A stretch of DNA of 64,000 bases from Thermoleophilia bacterium (GCA_041393415.1 JAWKKE010000003.1:217736-281735), one strand, 5' to 3'; shown: positions 17,699 to 26,645, counted from the stretch's first letter. The notes: generated from the letters alone by a model not told the origin. Made by a program: numbers and translations.

Positions 17699-18241
17699 AT
17701 GTCTATTACGGCTTTTGGTGATAGGTCTCCTCTGTTTGGCGCCGGGACGTTTGTGCATCCCGATGCGACGATCATCGGGGATGTGGTGCTGGAGGACGGT
17801 GCCAGCGTCTGGCCGGGTGCGGTCCTGCGCGGAGACGTCGAACGGATCGTCATCGGCGCGCACACGAGCTTTCAGGACAATAGTGTTGCGCACACCGATC
17901 ACGAGTGCCCGCTGACCGTAGGGCCACATTGCGTGGTCGGTCACGGGGTGATTCTTCACGGCGCGACCATCGGAGCTCGGTGCCTTGTGGGTATGGGCAG
18001 CACGGTTCTCAACGGGTGCGAAGTAGGCGACGACTGCATCATCGGTGCGAATGCACTCCTCACTCAAGGCAAGGTGTTTCCGCCGCGCAGCCTCATCGTC
18101 GGCGCGCCCGCCAAAGTGGTGCGCGAACTCACGGACGAAGACATCGAGGTTCGCGCATCCCTGTGCGACATGTATGTCGAACGTGGGCGACGCTACTTGG
18201 AGCTTGGGCTGGGTGCGGATCTCGCGGCGTTTCGTCGTTAG
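17699..18241 (+). CDS. Gamma-type carbonic anhydrase / hexapeptide-repeat protein
   Basis: A 180-residue left-handed beta-helix protein of the YrdA/PaaY/gamma-CA family. Hexapeptide turns are evident (VLEDGASVWPGAVLRGDVERIVIGAHTSFQDNSV begins the helix). The three zinc/iron-ligand histidines occur as VAHTDHE and HCVVGHGVILHG; the arginine/aspartate of RGDVERI matches the family. Activity may be hydration of CO2 or an accessory acyl-related role; members differ. ATG at 17699 follows a TATGCT box (17687-17692) by 7 bp, so the mRNA may be leaderless. Monocistronic by spacing. Confidence 0.9.
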   Translation: MSITAFGDRSPLFGAGTFVHPDATIIGDVVLEDGASVWPGAVLRGDVERIVIGAHTSFQDNSVAHTDHECPLTVGPHCVVGHGVILHGATIGARCLVGMGSTVLNGCEVGDDCIIGANALLTQGKVFPPRSLIVGAPAKVVRELTDEDIEVRASLCDMYVERGRRYLELGLGADLAAFRR

Positions 18242-18530
18242 GGCAGCGCGCTTCGCGGGCCAGCTAGCGACTAGCGGCGCCTCTCGGCAGGCCAAGACCC
18301 ATCAGTGAAGACTTCGGTATTCCAGGTGTCGTTTTCTGTTGGCGCGAGCTCGCCTGGGTCCAGTCGCGCCGCAGTCGATGTGGGGCGCGGCCAGACCAGG
18401 AGACGGTTTCGCGCTCGCGTCTGCTCTTGGCTACGCGCGGCGTGCGCGTGCGGCGAGGCTGCGGCTGGGCTGGTACGATGATCGTGGAGAACGCGGAGAA
18501 GGGCCGTGGTACGTCCCTGAAGGAGGGCTC

Positions 18531-20099
18531 ATGACCGATCATAGCCAGGATACTGCGTCGCAGCCGAACGTCGAGGATCTCAAGGCCAAGGCGTACAAGC
18601 CCATGGAAGATGCGATGGCACTCCACCCCTTCTACCGCGGCAAGATCGAGACAACCCTCAAGTGTTGCATACGGGACTTCAACGACTTCGGCGTCTGGTA
18701 CACGCCGGGGGTGAGTAAGCCGTGCCTGGACATTCGCGATAATCCCGAGAAGGTCTACGAGCATACGAACAAGTGGAACACCGTGGCCGTCATCAGCGAC
18801 GGAACGCGGGTGCTGGGCATGGGCGACATAGGTCCCAAAGCGGGCATGCCGGTCATGGAGGGCAAGAGTCTCCTCTACAAGTACCTCGGGGGCGTCGACG
18901 GGTTCCCGCTGATGGTCGACACCAAGGATCCGGACAAGTTCATTGAGTTCGTGAAGCTCGTGCAACCTGGTCTTGGCGGAGTGAATCTCGAGGATATCGC
19001 TCAGCCCAAGTGCTTCCGCATCCTCGACACCCTGCGCGAGGAATGCGAGATCCCCGTGTGGCACGATGACCAGCAAGGGACCGCTTGTGTGACGCTCGCC
19101 GGCCTCATCAATGCTCTCAAGGTCGTTGGCCGCAACATAGCCGACGTGAAGATCGCCTTCATCGGCTCGGGGGCGGCCAATGTGGCTATCAGCCGGCTCA
19201 TCTTCGCTCACGGTGCTGATCCGGCGAAGTGTGTCGTTGTCGACAGCAAGGGCATCCTCAACCGCGAGCGCACAGACATCGAGGCGGTCAAGGCTGAGTG
19301 GGTGGACAAGTGGAAGTACTGCCAGATCACGAACGCGGAGGGTAAGCGCGGCGGTATCGAAGAGGCTCTCAAGGGCGCCGACGTCTGCATCGCGTTGAGC
19401 AAGCAGGGCCCAGATACTCTCCAGAAGGAGTGGATCCGCGGCATGGCGCCAGACCCGATCGTCTTCGCGTGCGCCAACCCCATTCCGGAGATGTGGCCGT
19501 GGGATGCCAAGGAGGCTGGCGCCGCCGTAGTCGCCACCGGTCGCTCAGATTTCCCCAATCAGGTTAACAATTCTGTGGGCTTTCCGGGGATATTTCGTGG
19601 GACTCTCGACGTGCGCGCCAAGACGATCACCGACGAGATGTGCATTGCCGCCGCACTCGAGCTCGCCAAGGTCGCTGAAGACAAGGGCCTGAGCGCCGAC
19701 TACATCATGCCGACTATGGACGATTGGGAGGTCTTCCCGCGAGAAGCGGCGGCAGTCGCCATGAAGGCGATCGAGCAGGGTATCGCCCGCCGCACGGACC
19801 TCACGTTTGAACAGGAGGTTCGGGAGGCGACGGCGATCATCGCACGCGCCAGAGGTCTCGTTCAGGACTCGATGGCTCTCGGCTACATCAAGATGCCACC
19901 AGAAAGCGTGGCTCCCCTGCCGACCAAAGAAGCGATGAAGGCGATGGGGCGCAGCGCGGGGGACTACGCCGGCGATCTCGCCGACAAGGCCGTGGAAGCT
20001 GTCGGTCCCGCGGCGCAGAAGGCCGCCGAAGCCGCGCAGACTGCGGTCGATAGGGTCACTGAGGCGATCAAGCGACTCAGTGATCGCAAGCAGCCGTGA
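18531..20099 (+). CDS. NAD(P)-dependent malic enzyme with an Ala-rich C-terminal tail
   Basis: A 522-residue oxidative decarboxylase converting malate to pyruvate. Start at 18531 has GGAGGG four bases upstream; an upstream in-frame ATG (18339) adds 64 unlikely residues. Family blocks: FNDFGVWYTPGVSKPCLDI (catalytic Tyr), MGDIGPKAGMPVMEGKSLL (catalytic Lys), WHDDQQGTACVTLAGL (metal ligands) and IAFIGSGAANVAISRL (dinucleotide fold). The core ends near residue 455; about 65 further residues are Ala/Lys-rich amphipathic helix (AAQKAAEAAQTAVDRVTEA), not usual in short bacterial malic enzymes. Followed at 16 bp by the class I fumarase pair, so fumarate-malate-pyruvate interconversion is encoded in one operon. 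Confidence 0.93.
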   Translation: MTDHSQDTASQPNVEDLKAKAYKPMEDAMALHPFYRGKIETTLKCCIRDFNDFGVWYTPGVSKPCLDIRDNPEKVYEHTNKWNTVAVISDGTRVLGMGDIGPKAGMPVMEGKSLLYKYLGGVDGFPLMVDTKDPDKFIEFVKLVQPGLGGVNLEDIAQPKCFRILDTLREECEIPVWHDDQQGTACVTLAGLINALKVVGRNIADVKIAFIGSGAANVAISRLIFAHGADPAKCVVVDSKGILNRERTDIEAVKAEWVDKWKYCQITNAEGKRGGIEEALKGADVCIALSKQGPDTLQKEWIRGMAPDPIVFACANPIPEMWPWDAKEAGAAVVATGRSDFPNQVNNSVGFPGIFRGTLDVRAKTITDEMCIAAALELAKVAEDKGLSADYIMPTMDDWEVFPREAAAVAMKAIEQGIARRTDLTFEQEVREATAIIARARGLVQDSMALGYIKMPPESVAPLPTKEAMKAMGRSAGDYAGDLADKAVEAVGPAAQKAAEAAQTAVDRVTEAIKRLSDRKQP

Positions 20100-20115
20100 G
20101 CCGCCGTAGGGTGAG

Positions 20116-21009
20116 ATGACGCTGGAATCGGGTGCCACGCTCATCGCGAAGAGTAGCGACGCGGTCCGCGACATCGATGTCGAGCGCGTGGCGGAGACCA
20201 TCGCCGGTCTGTGCCTGACAACATGCTGCGACGCTCCGGAGGACGTGACTGAGGCGCTGCGCAGTGCTCGTGAGACAGAGCTCAGCGGAGTAGGGCGCGA
20301 GATCCTCGATCAACTGCTGGAGAACGCCGCGATCGCCGCCGAACGCAGGGTTCCGCTGTGTCAGGACACCGGCTTCGCCGTCGTCTTCGCCGACGTGGGC
20401 CAAGATGTGCATTTCGTGGGCGGCGACTTCATCGCCGCGGTCAACGAGGGCGTGCGACGTGGCTACCGTGATGGTTTTCTGCGTAAGTCGATCGTCGCCG
20501 AGCCGGCACACGCTCGACGCAACACGGGAGACAACACGCCTGCCATTGTGCACACGAGGCTGGTTCCCGGACGCGGTGTGCGGTTGACGCTGATGGCGAA
20601 GGGCGGCGGCGCCGAGAACATGAGCGCGCTGGCGATGCTCAAGCCCTCAGATGGATGGGCAGGCGTGGCGCAGACCGTCGTCGAGACCGTGAGCAGAGCC
20701 GGATCCAATCCTTGTCCGCCCACGATCGTGGGCGTCGGGATCGGCGGGACCATCGAGATGGTGACGCTACTGGCCAAGAGGGCTCTTCTGCGGGAGATCG
20801 GTTCGCGACATCGCGATCCACGGCTGGCGGAGCTCGAGGATGAGCTGCTGGTGGCGGTCAACGCTCTCGGCATCGGCCCTCAGGGTCTGGGCGGCAGCAC
20901 CACATCGCTGGCCGTCTTCATCGAGGAGATGCCATGCCACATCGCCAGCATGCCGGTCGCCGTGAATGTGCAGTGCCACGCTCAGCGGCATCGAACGGCA
21001 GTGCTGTGA
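20116..21009 (+). CDS. Class I fumarate hydratase, alpha subunit
   Basis: A 297-residue [4Fe-4S] hydratase subunit interconverting fumarate and malate. The cluster cysteines are Cys82 in CQDTGFAVV, one in NPCPPTIVGVGIGG and one in the C-terminal MPCHIASMPVAVNVQCH; the block HARRNTGDNTPAIVHT is diagnostic. Oxygen-sensitive class I enzymes suit anaerobic metabolism. Together with the beta subunit 7 bp downstream it forms the split version of the enzyme. A paralogous tartrate dehydratase cannot be fully excluded, but the malic enzyme neighbour favours fumarase. Confidence 0.92.
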   Translation: MTLESGATLIAKSSDAVRDIDVERVAETIAGLCLTTCCDAPEDVTEALRSARETELSGVGREILDQLLENAAIAAERRVPLCQDTGFAVVFADVGQDVHFVGGDFIAAVNEGVRRGYRDGFLRKSIVAEPAHARRNTGDNTPAIVHTRLVPGRGVRLTLMAKGGGAENMSALAMLKPSDGWAGVAQTVVETVSRAGSNPCPPTIVGVGIGGTIEMVTLLAKRALLREIGSRHRDPRLAELEDELLVAVNALGIGPQGLGGSTTSLAVFIEEMPCHIASMPVAVNVQCHAQRHRTAVL

Positions 21010-21016
21010 GGGACCG

Positions 21017-21574
21017 ATGACGCCGCCGCGACGGATCAGCACGCCGCTGGACGAAGATGCGGTGCGTGATCTGCATGCCGGCGATCACGTTCTGCTGAGC
21101 GGCGTCATCTATCAAGCGCGCGACGCCGCCCACAAGCGCATCGCAGCCTTGCTCGAAGAGGGCAAGGCGCCGCCCTTCGACTTGCGCGGCGCGGTCGTCT
21201 ACTACATGGGACCGAGTCCGGCGCGGCCGGGAACCGTCATCGGCGCGGCGGGACCGACGACGAGCGGCCGCATGGACGCGTATACACCGCTCCTTCTGCG
21301 ACACGGCCTGCGGGGCATGATCGGCAAGGGCGCGCGCAGCCAGACTGTGCGGGATGCGCTGGTCGAACACGGAGCCGTGTATCTGGCCGCGACTGGAGGA
21401 GCGGGTGCGCTCCTCGCCACGCACATCATCGCCAACGATGTCATTGCATTTCCCGAGCTGGGTGCTGAGGCGGTCGCGCGGCTGCAGGTCCGCGATTTCC
21501 CGACCATCGTCGTGAACGACTGCTTTGGTGCCGACCTCTACGTCGAGGGTCGTGCTCGCTACGAGCAGCGGTAG
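21017..21574 (+). CDS. Class I fumarate hydratase, beta subunit
   Basis: A 185-residue partner of the alpha subunit. Start at 21017 (MTPPRRISTPL), 7 bp after the alpha stop; the frame extends further upstream inside the alpha gene. Typical motifs: LLSGVIYQARDAAHKRI, PARPGTVIGAAGPTTSGRMD, MIGKGARS and the AT-GGAGALLA region. The substrate-carboxylate pocket residues are conserved by eye. Completes the malic enzyme-fumarase operon. Confidence 0.92.
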   Translation: MTPPRRISTPLDEDAVRDLHAGDHVLLSGVIYQARDAAHKRIAALLEEGKAPPFDLRGAVVYYMGPSPARPGTVIGAAGPTTSGRMDAYTPLLLRHGLRGMIGKGARSQTVRDALVEHGAVYLAATGGAGALLATHIIANDVIAFPELGAEAVARLQVRDFPTIVVNDCFGADLYVEGRARYEQR

Positions 21575-21625
21575 GGCGCCACTCGGCCGTGCTTGCCGTA
21601 GAATCGGCCAAACGGAGGAGCGCTC

Positions 21626-22249
21626 GTGACACAACTCCTGTTCGCGCTTGGTCGCATGATTGGACTGGGCACGTGCGCTGGCGTGCGCCCGTCGCTGACG
21701 CTGGCCGTGATCGGCATGATGTACCACCTGCACGCGGGGACTGCCCTCAACCCCGTATTCGACTTCCTTAGTAACTGGGTGGCTATCCTGGTGTTCGTCG
21801 TCCTGGGGCTTGTCGAGGCGGGTGTGGACAAGATCCCGCGCTTCGATCGCGTGCAGAGTCGGTTGACGCTTCCCTATCGTGTTGTCATGGGCGGTGTTGC
21901 TGGCGCGGCCACGATTCCCTACGGATGGCCTGGCATGGCCGTGGGCGGTGTGGTGGGCGCGGGCGCCGCGTGGTTCGCTCTTGAGACCAAGCAAGGCGCA
22001 CGGCCGAAGACGGTGCCGAGCGACGCCGTTCTCGTGCTGATGAGTATCTGGGAAGACGTGGCCTCGTGTCTGGCTGCAGTGGCAACTCTCGCGCTGCCGG
22101 GGTTCGGTTACCTCACTCTCGCCTTCACGGCCGTTGCTCAAGGACGCACGCGCTATCTGTATCGTGCCAAGTACCGTAGGATGCAGAAGAAGGGGACCGG
22201 TGCGGGCGGAGGCGTCTCCGTCGGTCAGCCGCGACAACACGGGAGTTAA
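21626..22249 (+). CDS. DUF4126-type membrane protein
   Basis: A 207-residue integral membrane protein with about five helices, beginning LGRMIGLGTCAGVRPSLTL as in DUF4126 proteins. A positively charged C-terminus (RAKYRRMQKKG) is probably cytoplasmic. GTG start with GGAGGAG upstream. Function unknown. Lies 51 bp after the fumarase and 6 bp before the PCMT gene, so it may belong to that transcript. Confidence 0.75.
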   Translation: MTQLLFALGRMIGLGTCAGVRPSLTLAVIGMMYHLHAGTALNPVFDFLSNWVAILVFVVLGLVEAGVDKIPRFDRVQSRLTLPYRVVMGGVAGAATIPYGWPGMAVGGVVGAGAAWFALETKQGARPKTVPSDAVLVLMSIWEDVASCLAAVATLALPGFGYLTLAFTAVAQGRTRYLYRAKYRRMQKKGTGAGGGVSVGQPRQHGS

Positions 22250-22255
22250 GGCGGC

Positions 22256-23245
22256 ATGGGCGACCACATCACACGCCGAGCACGCATGGTGAGTGAACAG
22301 ATTGCGGCGCGCGGCGTACGTGACACGGATGTGCTAGATGCCATGCGATCCGTGCCTCGGCATCTCTTCGTTCCCAGTGAGTTCGAGAGCCGAGCCTACA
22401 TGGACTCGCCGCTCTCAATCGGCTATGGGCAGACGATCTCGCAGCCGTACATGGTTGCGCTGATGACCGAGCTTCTGCAGGTCAACGTGCGCAGTCGCGT
22501 GCTCGAGGTCGGCGCCGGGAGCGGCTACCAAACAGCAGTGTTGGCGGAGCTTGCCGGGGAGGTGTACGCGATCGAGCGTCTCGCGCAACTCGAAGAACGG
22601 GCACGTCGCGCACTGGGCGTCTTGCACTACAACAACGTCCGCATGGCGATTGGCGACGGCACCCGAGGATGGCTGGAGCGGGCGCCGTTCGATGGGATTC
22701 TTGTGGCCGCGGCCGCCGATAAGGCACCGCCGCCGCTACTGGAGCAACTGGCTGAGGGTGGACGGATGGTGATCCCGCTCGGCGCTGCGGGGCGGGAGCA
22801 GACGCTCACCGTCTTCGCCCGCGAGGGAGCCAAGATCACGCGGCAAGCGAGTGTCGAGTGTCGGTTCGTCCCGCTGCTGAGCGGTGAAGATGTCGTCGCC
22901 GGCGGACCGGCGGCGCGAGAGCGCCGCGCGGCGCCCGACACGGACGCCAACGGCGAACAGGAGGGCGACGCGGTGAAGTGCGTTCGAGCGCGCGTCTACG
23001 GTCGTGTACAGCGAGTCTACTATCGGGCGTCGGCACGGGCCGAAGGTGAGCGACTTGGGTTGAATGGCTGGGTGCGCAATTGCGCGGATGGGTCCGTGGA
23101 GCTCCAGATGCAGGGTCGCGAGCAGGCCGTCGACGCGATGCTCGACTGGTGTAGCGTTGGACCGCCGGCGGCTGAGGTCCAGCGCGTCGAGGTGGACGCC
23201 GTCGATCCTGACGACACGCTCGCCGGGTTTGGGGTGCGCCAGTGA
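22256..23245 (+). CDS. pcm: Protein-L-isoaspartate O-methyltransferase fused to acylphosphatase
   Basis: A 329-residue two-domain protein. Residues 1-215 are a PCMT repairing isoaspartyl residues with SAM (MVSEQIAARGVRDTDVLDAM, RVLEVGAGSGYQTAVLAELA). A polar linker of about 25 residues leads to an acylphosphatase domain (240-329; RARVYGRVQRVYYRASARAE, LNGWVRNCADGSVELQMQG). The catalytic Arg and Asn of acylphosphatase are kept, but the usual GRVQGV loop reads GRVQRV. A GTG at 22973, preceded by AGGAGGG at good spacing, begins exactly at the acylphosphatase (90 residues, family length), so it may also be made as a separate protein from an internal start. Confidence 0.88.
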   Translation: MGDHITRRARMVSEQIAARGVRDTDVLDAMRSVPRHLFVPSEFESRAYMDSPLSIGYGQTISQPYMVALMTELLQVNVRSRVLEVGAGSGYQTAVLAELAGEVYAIERLAQLEERARRALGVLHYNNVRMAIGDGTRGWLERAPFDGILVAAAADKAPPPLLEQLAEGGRMVIPLGAAGREQTLTVFAREGAKITRQASVECRFVPLLSGEDVVAGGPAARERRAAPDTDANGEQEGDAVKCVRARVYGRVQRVYYRASARAEGERLGLNGWVRNCADGSVELQMQGREQAVDAMLDWCSVGPPAAEVQRVEVDAVDPDDTLAGFGVRQ

Positions 23246-23398
23246 CGGTCTTGCTTCTGGAGTGTCTTGTGCCGATGAATCACCGGTGTGTTGTCCCTGG
23301 GGCAAGGACGCGGATGCGTATCGTCCCGGCGAAGTCTCTATCGGTCAGAGCATGCGCCCGGCGCAATCCCGGGCAACGGAGTCCACGGAGGTGACGGA

Positions 23399-23719
23399 GT
23401 GAGTAGTTCAGGCAAGCGCCGCGGAGGGTTTCTCTTTGGCGCGGTAGTCGGCGCGGTGGTTGGGCTGTTGCTGGCGCCGCGCAGCGGCAAAGAGACGCGT
23501 GAGCAGCTCCTCGGTGCCGGCGACGGTTTCGGTGGTCAAGTGGAGCGTCTCAAAGGGGCAGTCGAGGCCGGCAAGGAACAGGCGGCCGGGCAGTCTGAAC
23601 ATCTCTTGCAGAAGATAGAAGAGACGCGCGAGAGACTCCGTCGCCAGATGGAAGCCGGCGACGGTGACGAAGACGCGTCCGTCGACGAGACGTTGCGCGA
23701 GCCGTCAAACACCATCTGA
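23399..23719 (+). CDS. YtxH-domain stress/general protein
   Basis: A 106-residue protein: short basic N-terminus, one Gly-rich membrane helix (GFLFGAVVGAVVGLLLAPRSGKETR), then a charged coiled-coil tail ending in acidic residues. This is the YtxH pattern (LLLAPRSGKETR). GTG start at 23399 with GGAGGTGACG upstream. Function unknown; such proteins are often general-stress induced. Overlaps or nearly abuts the next gene, depending on that gene's start. Confidence 0.8.
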   Translation: MSSSGKRRGGFLFGAVVGAVVGLLLAPRSGKETREQLLGAGDGFGGQVERLKGAVEAGKEQAAGQSEHLLQKIEETRERLRRQMEAGDGDEDASVDETLREPSNTI

Positions 23720-23757
23720 AGCAGAGATCGCTCAAGCGGCAGCGTCGCTGGGTAGGA

Positions 23758-24579
23758 GTGCTTGCCGGGGGCGCGTTCGCCGGCGCGGCCTACATGCTCT
23801 ATGAGGCGCAGTGGCTGCGCCGCGTGGATCGGCGTCTCCTCGTGCCGGAAGTTGCGGCGGATCTCGACGGTTTGACGATCGTTCAGCTCTCCGATCTGCA
23901 CGCCGGTTTCGGTCCGAGCCTCAACGTGCGTGCGTTGCGCAAGGCGGTCGATCTTACGCTCGCCGCACGGCCGGACCTTGTGGTCGTGACCGGAGACTTC
24001 GCCGGCGGACCGTTCTCGCAATCGGCATGGCAGCGCCAACTCCGCCGGCTCATGGCGCCGCTGGGAGTTCTGGGGGTCATGGGCAACCATGATCACGGCG
24101 ACAGCAAGGCACCCTTCGTTTCGGCGATGGATCCTGAGCTCGTGACAGGCTGTGGCGTTCGCCTGCTGATGAACGAGGTTGTCACGTTGCGCCGCGGTGG
24201 GGCGGTTGTACAGGTGGGCGGCGTCGACGACAGCTCGGGTGGATACGACGATCTGGCGGCTGTCGAGGCGTCGCTCGACCGTCGACCTGAGGTGCTGCGT
24301 CTTCTCCTCACGCATCATGCGGAGGTGGCGCTGCGTGCTGCGCCGGGAGATTTTCATCTGGCGCTTGCGGGTGACACTCATGGCGGCCAGATACGAATTC
24401 CGCTACCCGGCGGTCCGGTTCCGCTCAGTGATCTGGGCGCGCGCTTCGTTGAGGGCTACCACGAGGTTGACGGAAGACGGATCTACGTTACCCGAGGAGT
24501 GGGAACGAGCTTGCTTCCCTTTCGCGCGTTCTGCCGGCCGGAGATCGTGGTCTTGCACGTCGTCGCGGGGCCAAAGTGA
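23758..24579 (+). CDS. Membrane-anchored metallophosphoesterase (YkuE-like)
   Basis: A 273-residue calcineurin-like phosphoesterase. Metal motifs in order: VQLSDLHAGFG (Asp, His), VVTGDFAGG (Asp), MGNHDHGDS (Asn-His), LTHHAEV (His) and LAGDTHGGQIRIP (His-x-x-Gly). An N-terminal hydrophobic stretch (LAGGAFAGAAYMLYEA) probably anchors it. The start is unclear: GTG at 23758 lacks a spaced ribosome site, and a CTG at 23716 overlapping the YtxH stop would add a basic segment before the helix. YkuE-type enzymes act on UDP-diacylglucosamine or related phosphoesters; the substrate here is unknown. Confidence 0.88.
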   Translation: MLAGGAFAGAAYMLYEAQWLRRVDRRLLVPEVAADLDGLTIVQLSDLHAGFGPSLNVRALRKAVDLTLAARPDLVVVTGDFAGGPFSQSAWQRQLRRLMAPLGVLGVMGNHDHGDSKAPFVSAMDPELVTGCGVRLLMNEVVTLRRGGAVVQVGGVDDSSGGYDDLAAVEASLDRRPEVLRLLLTHHAEVALRAAPGDFHLALAGDTHGGQIRIPLPGGPVPLSDLGARFVEGYHEVDGRRIYVTRGVGTSLLPFRAFCRPEIVVLHVVAGPK

Positions 24580-24590
24580 CGGGCTTGCGC

Positions 24591-25757
24591 TCAGTGCTTG
24601 CTGAGGGAGGCGAGGCGTGCCAAGGGCGGTGGCACTGAATCGAGTGCAGCGACCGGGCATACCTCGGTGCAGGCATAGCAGCGCACACAGCGCTTGTCGT
24701 CGAAGACCGGTTTCGGTGCGAGGCGGATGGCTTGTGCGCCGCAGATGTTGGCGCACTCGCCGCACTTGATGCAGGCATCGGAATTCACGAGCTGCGGCCG
24801 CGCTGTGATCAACCTGCGAACGGCGCGATGCGCTGTCGGCGGCAGAAGTTCCTGCAGGTCGCGACTCGCCGGTCGAAAGTCGACTTCGCGGGGTATGGGG
24901 TCGCCCGCCCGTGTGTACGGATCGGCTAGGTCGATGAGACCGCGGTGTTCTGCCGCGGCGAGCGTGTATACCGCATGTCGCGCATGATCGGTGCGGTCCG
25001 CGAGTGCAGCGTCGAGGGCGTGGCAGTCGACGGCGGCGAACAGTGATCCGAGATGCCGAGGGTCGCCGCTTCCCGGACCCTGCCCCTCCATGGCGACGAT
25101 GCCGTCGATGATGGTGAAGCGCGGCGTCACCGCGGTGTGCAGGTCGACGAGCATGTCGGCGAAGTCGTCGCGGCGCTGGGCGCGCACATGTAGCTGCGCT
25201 TTGGCGAGTCCGGGGATACAGCCGAACGTGAGCTTCACGCCGCCTGTGAGTCGCATGAGTTGGTGAGTCTTGAGGATGCCGACCTGGATGATGCCGTCGG
25301 CATCGGCGAAGGCGCGCCCGTAGGGGAAGGTACGAAACAACCGGCCTTGCGGGGCATGGAGCGTTGCGCGGTCGTCTTCCGTGTCGACGATGGGCACGCG
25401 TTCTTCCAGGCAGACGGCGGTGATGCCGCTGAGCTTGAAAGCGCGTGCCACTTTGGCTGGGCCGTTGACGCCGCCGGGGCTGTCGGCGACGAACGGGCGC
25501 GCTCCCTGCGCCTTGAGAGCGCGCAGCACGGCGCGCAGGGTTTCTGGGTGCGTGCAGACGGCTGCCTCCGGCGGAGCCGCGCGCAGCAAGTTGATCTTGA
25601 CGGCGATGCGCTCGTCGCTCGCGACGAGCGCGGACCACCCGCCGAACGGCTCGACAAGTTCGTCGAGCTTGACCGCGAGTGAGGGGCCATGTTGCGCCCG
25701 GACGTGGCTGACGAGCGCGGGCGGGTTAGGGGGCGTCGCTGGCGACGCGAAGCTCAT
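24591..25757 (-). CDS. DUF362 protein with C-terminal 2x[4Fe-4S] ferredoxin domain
   Basis: A 388-residue protein: a DUF362 domain (about 1-300; AVKINLLRAAPPEAAVCTHP, PFVADSPGG, GGVKLTFGCIPGLAKA) and a ferredoxin domain with two CxxCxxCxxxC motifs (CIKCGECANIC and CVRCYACTEVC, residues about 325-375). DUF362 proteins are common in anaerobes and are presumed iron-sulfur redox or maturation factors; exact reaction unknown. Start overlaps the methyltransferase stop (ATGA), so the two are coupled. Ends 11 bp from the convergent phosphoesterase gene. Confidence 0.9.
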   Translation of the reverse strand: MSFASPATPPNPPALVSHVRAQHGPSLAVKLDELVEPFGGWSALVASDERIAVKINLLRAAPPEAAVCTHPETLRAVLRALKAQGARPFVADSPGGVNGPAKVARAFKLSGITAVCLEERVPIVDTEDDRATLHAPQGRLFRTFPYGRAFADADGIIQVGILKTHQLMRLTGGVKLTFGCIPGLAKAQLHVRAQRRDDFADMLVDLHTAVTPRFTIIDGIVAMEGQGPGSGDPRHLGSLFAAVDCHALDAALADRTDHARHAVYTLAAAEHRGLIDLADPYTRAGDPIPREVDFRPASRDLQELLPPTAHRAVRRLITARPQLVNSDACIKCGECANICGAQAIRLAPKPVFDDKRCVRCYACTEVCPVAALDSVPPPLARLASLSKH

Positions 25758-26344
25758 GCTTGCGGCTTCGCGGCAACCACCACGTTGTGGTACAACCCGA
25801 CTTCTCCGGGCGGGTAGACGCCACGCTCGTGCAGCCCGAGGAGCGTAAGCGCCGAACGCAGCTCGCCCAGCGGTAGTACGTGGTCGTTCGGCGGGCCGAA
25901 CGGACGCTCCATCTGAGCGAATTCGGCGGCGAGCAAGATGCCCCCGGGAGCAAGCAGGCGCATGACCTCCGCGAGCGCAGCGGGGTCGCCATGGATGTGG
26001 TGAAAGACGTTGATCATGAAGATGCGCTGCGCGACGGCGTCATCGAGCGGCACGCGCCCGTCGGTATTGGCAACGATGCTCACGCGCCCCGCGGGGGTGT
26101 TGGCGGCGAGCTTGTCGCGGAGCATCTCGAGAAGCTCGGGTTGCTCGTCTACGGCGATGAGCTCGCCATCTGGAACAGCGTCGGCGATGGGCAACGAATA
26201 CATGCCGGTGCCGGCGCCAAAGTCGAGGATGGTCTCGGAGCCGCTGAGTTCGAGCAGTTCTATGAGGCGCTGCGGCGGCATCTCGACGAGGCGCTCCGGA
26301 TTCTCGAGCTTGGCCGCGTTCTTCGGGTCGAATTTGTGAACCAT
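25754..26344 (-). CDS. Class I SAM-dependent methyltransferase
   Basis: A 196-residue methyltransferase of the UbiE/ArsM-like type: ILDFGAGTGMYSLPIAD (SAM loop), IAVDEQPELLEML (acidic ribose ligand) and MINVFHHIHGD. It begins MVHKFDPKNAAKLENPER, a form seen near CsoR-type regulators and other metal/sulfur genes. Start 26344 lies 7 bp after the csoR stop, so csoR, this gene and the DUF362 gene probably form one operon and share its repression. Small substrate (metal/metalloid, sulfur compound or quinone) unknown. Confidence 0.87.
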   Translation of the reverse strand: MVHKFDPKNAAKLENPERLVEMPPQRLIELLELSGSETILDFGAGTGMYSLPIADAVPDGELIAVDEQPELLEMLRDKLAANTPAGRVSIVANTDGRVPLDDAVAQRIFMINVFHHIHGDPAALAEVMRLLAPGGILLAAEFAQMERPFGPPNDHVLPLGELRSALTLLGLHERGVYPPGEVGLYHNVVVAAKPQA

Positions 26345-26351
26345 GACTCCT

Positions 26352-26645
26352 CTAGCGGACGCAGCGGGAGTACTTGAGGAACGTGTCGAGCGCTCGCTCG
26401 ATGGCCTCGTGCGGCGCCATTTGCTGCGGCTCACCCTCTTCTTCGCTCAGGCACTCGCGCATCTTGAGTGAAATGAGGAGCACGCCCACGCGGTCTAGAG
26501 CCGCACGTGTTGCCGCGAGCTGAGTGAAGACCTCGTCGCACGAGCGCCCTTGTTCGATCATACGCTGCAGGCCGCCGCACTGGCCCTCAACGCGACGCAG
26601 GCGATTGATGAGACGGGCAGAGTCGTCGGCGGCAAAGTGCTCCAT
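26352..26645 (-). CDS. CsoR/CstR-family transcriptional repressor
   Basis: A 97-residue all-helical DUF156 repressor. With M. tuberculosis CsoR numbering it keeps Cys36 (GRSCDEV) and Cys65 (MRECL) but has Lys at 61, where Cu(I) sensors have His. The x-Cys-x-Cys pattern is that of CstR persulfide sensors, so sulfide/persulfide sensing is more likely than copper. Further cysteines are at 23 and 95. Start 26645 lies 6 bp after a perfect TATAAT, implying a leaderless mRNA. Its own promoter contains a CsoR-type operator, so autorepression is expected. First gene of an operon with the methyltransferase and DUF362 genes. Confidence 0.92.
   Translation of the reverse strand: MEHFAADDSARLINRLRRVEGQCGGLQRMIEQGRSCDEVFTQLAATRAALDRVGVLLISLKMRECLSEEEGEPQQMAPHEAIERALDTFLKYSRCVR

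Noticed and set aside
18339..18530. N-terminal extension of the malic enzyme from ATG 18339
   Set aside because: The extension is Arg/Ala-rich and unlike the family; ATG 18531 has a clear ribosome site and conserved sequence follows.
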